Below, in pieces: positions 28,858 to 29,817 of a stretch of DNA of 29,817 bases. The DNA lies in the IMG/VR virus record IMGVR_UViG_3300027759_000305, positions 1-29,817 of that record. One strand, given 5' to 3'. This DNA is from a virus. Position numbers and translations under genes: made by a program. How positions within the stretch are numbered: the first letter of the stretch is position 1; each line of letters begins with the position of its first letter. The notes beneath the pieces are model-generated. The model had not been told where the DNA came from, searched no databases, and was given only the letters and a program-made list of their open reading frames with translations.

Positions 28858-29525
28858 TTTATGTTTGGGTTGAATATGTAACATTCTAATCTTTCTATCA
28901 TCCAAGGAGAACTTTCATCTTCCACTAAAAAGTCGACTACTTTTTTATAGAATTCTTTAGATCTTAATTGAGCATGTTCTTTGGTAATTCCGAAATGTCC
29001 ACCAGGCATGAATTCATATTCAGCAGGTTTTTCATCAGTAAATAATAAATCCCAGTATTTGTCTACGTTTATATTTGGATTAGAATCTTGAGGATATCCG
29101 TTGCTTTGACAAACTAATACATTGCCGTCTCCGTGTTGTTTAGATGGACTCAATGCCCACATACAACCTCCTAATGGTGAAGGAACAGTTATTGTATTGA
29201 AATGAAATCCGTAATAGCCTCCTATTTTTAATTGATGCCTAAGATTTTCAGTGCCATTATTTACAACTTCTACAATATTTTCCCAATGATCGAAAGGCCA
29301 ATCTTGACCAAAGAAAGTAATGTCAGATAAATTGTCGTAGTTAGTGTATATGTGATTAAAGAAAGTGTGTACGCATCTGCCCTTATTAGGTTCTAATTTA
29401 ATCTCGTCTTCTCTTTGTTTTGCTTCTTCTCCTTTTCTATAAACAGTAACTTTAATATCTGAATTGAATTTGTCTAACCAATCCAAGTATTTGTCGTACG
29501 CTGCTATTACTATTTCTCTTGTCAT
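28854..29525 (-). CDS. DUF3431 family protein, glycan-related
   Basis: REIVIAAYDKYLDWLDKF, then VHTFFNHIYTNYDNLSDITF with FFGQDWPFDHW, is the DUF3431 signature. A second block has GGHFGITKEHAQLRSKEFY. The family is found beside glycosyltransferases in bacteria, fungi and viruses; a sugar-transfer role is presumed but not shown. 223 aa. ATGA overlap with the RfbH gene and 1-nt overlap with the following SDR fragment support one operon. Confidence 0.85.
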   Translation of the reverse strand: MTREIVIAAYDKYLDWLDKFNSDIKVTVYRKGEEAKQREDEIKLEPNKGRCVHTFFNHIYTNYDNLSDITFFGQDWPFDHWENIVEVVNNGTENLRHQLKIGGYYGFHFNTITVPSPLGGCMWALSPSKQHGDGNVLVCQSNGYPQDSNPNINVDKYWDLLFTDEKPAEYEFMPGGHFGITKEHAQLRSKEFYKKVVDFLVEDESSPWMIERLECYIFNPNIK

Positions 29526-29817
29526 TATTTTCTAACTTTTGGATAATTTAATATAAACCATTCTATTGATTCTTTTAAACCTTTCTCCAAAGTGGTGAAT
29601 TCATATTCTCCAATGATACTCAAAAGTTTGGCATTAGACGATGGTTTTCTATGTTGACCATTTGGCTTGTCTGTCAACCACTTTACTTTGCCCTTGAAGT
29701 CCATGTGCTCCACAATTAGGTCTACTACTTGCTTAATAGAATACTCAGTTGGATTTGATATGATCACTGGTTCAGTCCCTGTGTATTTCTGGATAAGTAG
29801 ATCCACTATGTTTGCTA
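29525..29817 (-). CDS. GDP-L-fucose-synthase-like SDR, C-terminal part only
   Basis: The frame runs off the right edge; the ORF has no ATG inside the window, and GTG at 29806 is internal to the phrase ANIVDLLIQKYTG. The visible 97 codons match the substrate-binding end of GDP-fucose synthase/WcaG-type reductases: VIISNPTEYSIKQVVDLI, then KPNGQHRKPSSNAKL and EFTTLEKGLKESIEWF. If complete, it would make GDP-L-fucose, the donor for the GT11 enzymes downstream. The other half and any Gmd partner would lie beyond the window. Confidence 0.8.
   Translation of the reverse strand, partial: ANIVDLLIQKYTGTEPVIISNPTEYSIKQVVDLIVEHMDFKGKVKWLTDKPNGQHRKPSSNAKLLSIIGEYEFTTLEKGLKESIEWFILNYPKVRK

Noticed and set aside
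1862-28905. Longer starts of several genes (2956, 8599, 12955, 13785, 15349, 18255, 22137, 25995, 28905)
   Set aside because: Those starts are TTG or GTG and mostly run into the previous gene; a nearby ATG fits the junction better.

Overview
The window looks like part of a large tailed-phage genome, most likely infecting a (marine) Bacteroidetes host. Every gene I can support lies on the minus strand. Genes are packed end to end with 1-30 bp overlaps or gaps, most are under 150 codons, and no rRNA, tRNA, integrase or bacterial housekeeping gene is visible. The Bacteroidetes assignment rests on three things: the absence of Shine-Dalgarno sequences, with AT-rich upstream motifs instead (often AAATAAAAGTT directly before ATG); two TATATTTG boxes that fit the Bacteroidetes TAnnTTTG -7 element; and a flavobacterial-style signal peptide ending in SYSQ. 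No hallmark capsid, terminase or polymerase gene falls in the window, so the phage class is inference.

Layout, read in the direction of transcription from high to low coordinates. (1) 29817-18942 is a 13-gene glycan-biosynthesis block. It has a partial GDP-fucose-synthase-like reductase, a DUF3431 protein, an RfbH-type [2Fe-2S]/PLP 3-dehydratase, two further SDR sugar-nucleotide enzymes, two GT11-type (fucosyltransferase-like) proteins, a GT17, three GT2 glycosyltransferases (two of them a tandem duplicate), a DUF5672 protein and a SAM methyltransferase. Together these could make, transfer and methylate deoxy-sugars, to remodel the host surface or to coat the virion. (2) 18920-17138 is a four-gene group ending in a zinc-finger HNH-fold protein that lacks its usual histidines, followed by a probable terminator. 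(3) 17137-16910 is a noncoding region with repeats. (4) 16909-10691 holds small phage proteins, three separate HExxH metalloprotease-like proteins and a BhlA/holin-like membrane protein. (5) 10690-10448 is a second spacer, sharing a two-part element with region 3 in opposite orientation and containing a possible 47-codon gene. (6) 10447-3190 has more small genes, membrane proteins, a DksA-like zinc-finger protein, a calcineurin-like phosphoesterase, a lone glycosyltransferase and a UV-damage endonuclease (UVDE). (7) 3188-1 includes a probable virion adhesin (Thr/Pro/Ser stalk plus LamG-like lectin domain), a signal-peptide membrane protein, a tiny protein joining a Tat signal to a tail-fibre-like NVGIG motif, and small unknowns. 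Two matching phage promoters lie at about 864-890 and 1567-1593.

Several genes here are too short for a usual ORF cut-off (1404-1562, 4083-4199, 4944-5111, 5787-5954, 8138-8308, 10463-10606, 12148-12270, 16485-16589). Several starts are moved downstream from TTG/GTG extensions to the ATG that fits the gene junctions.
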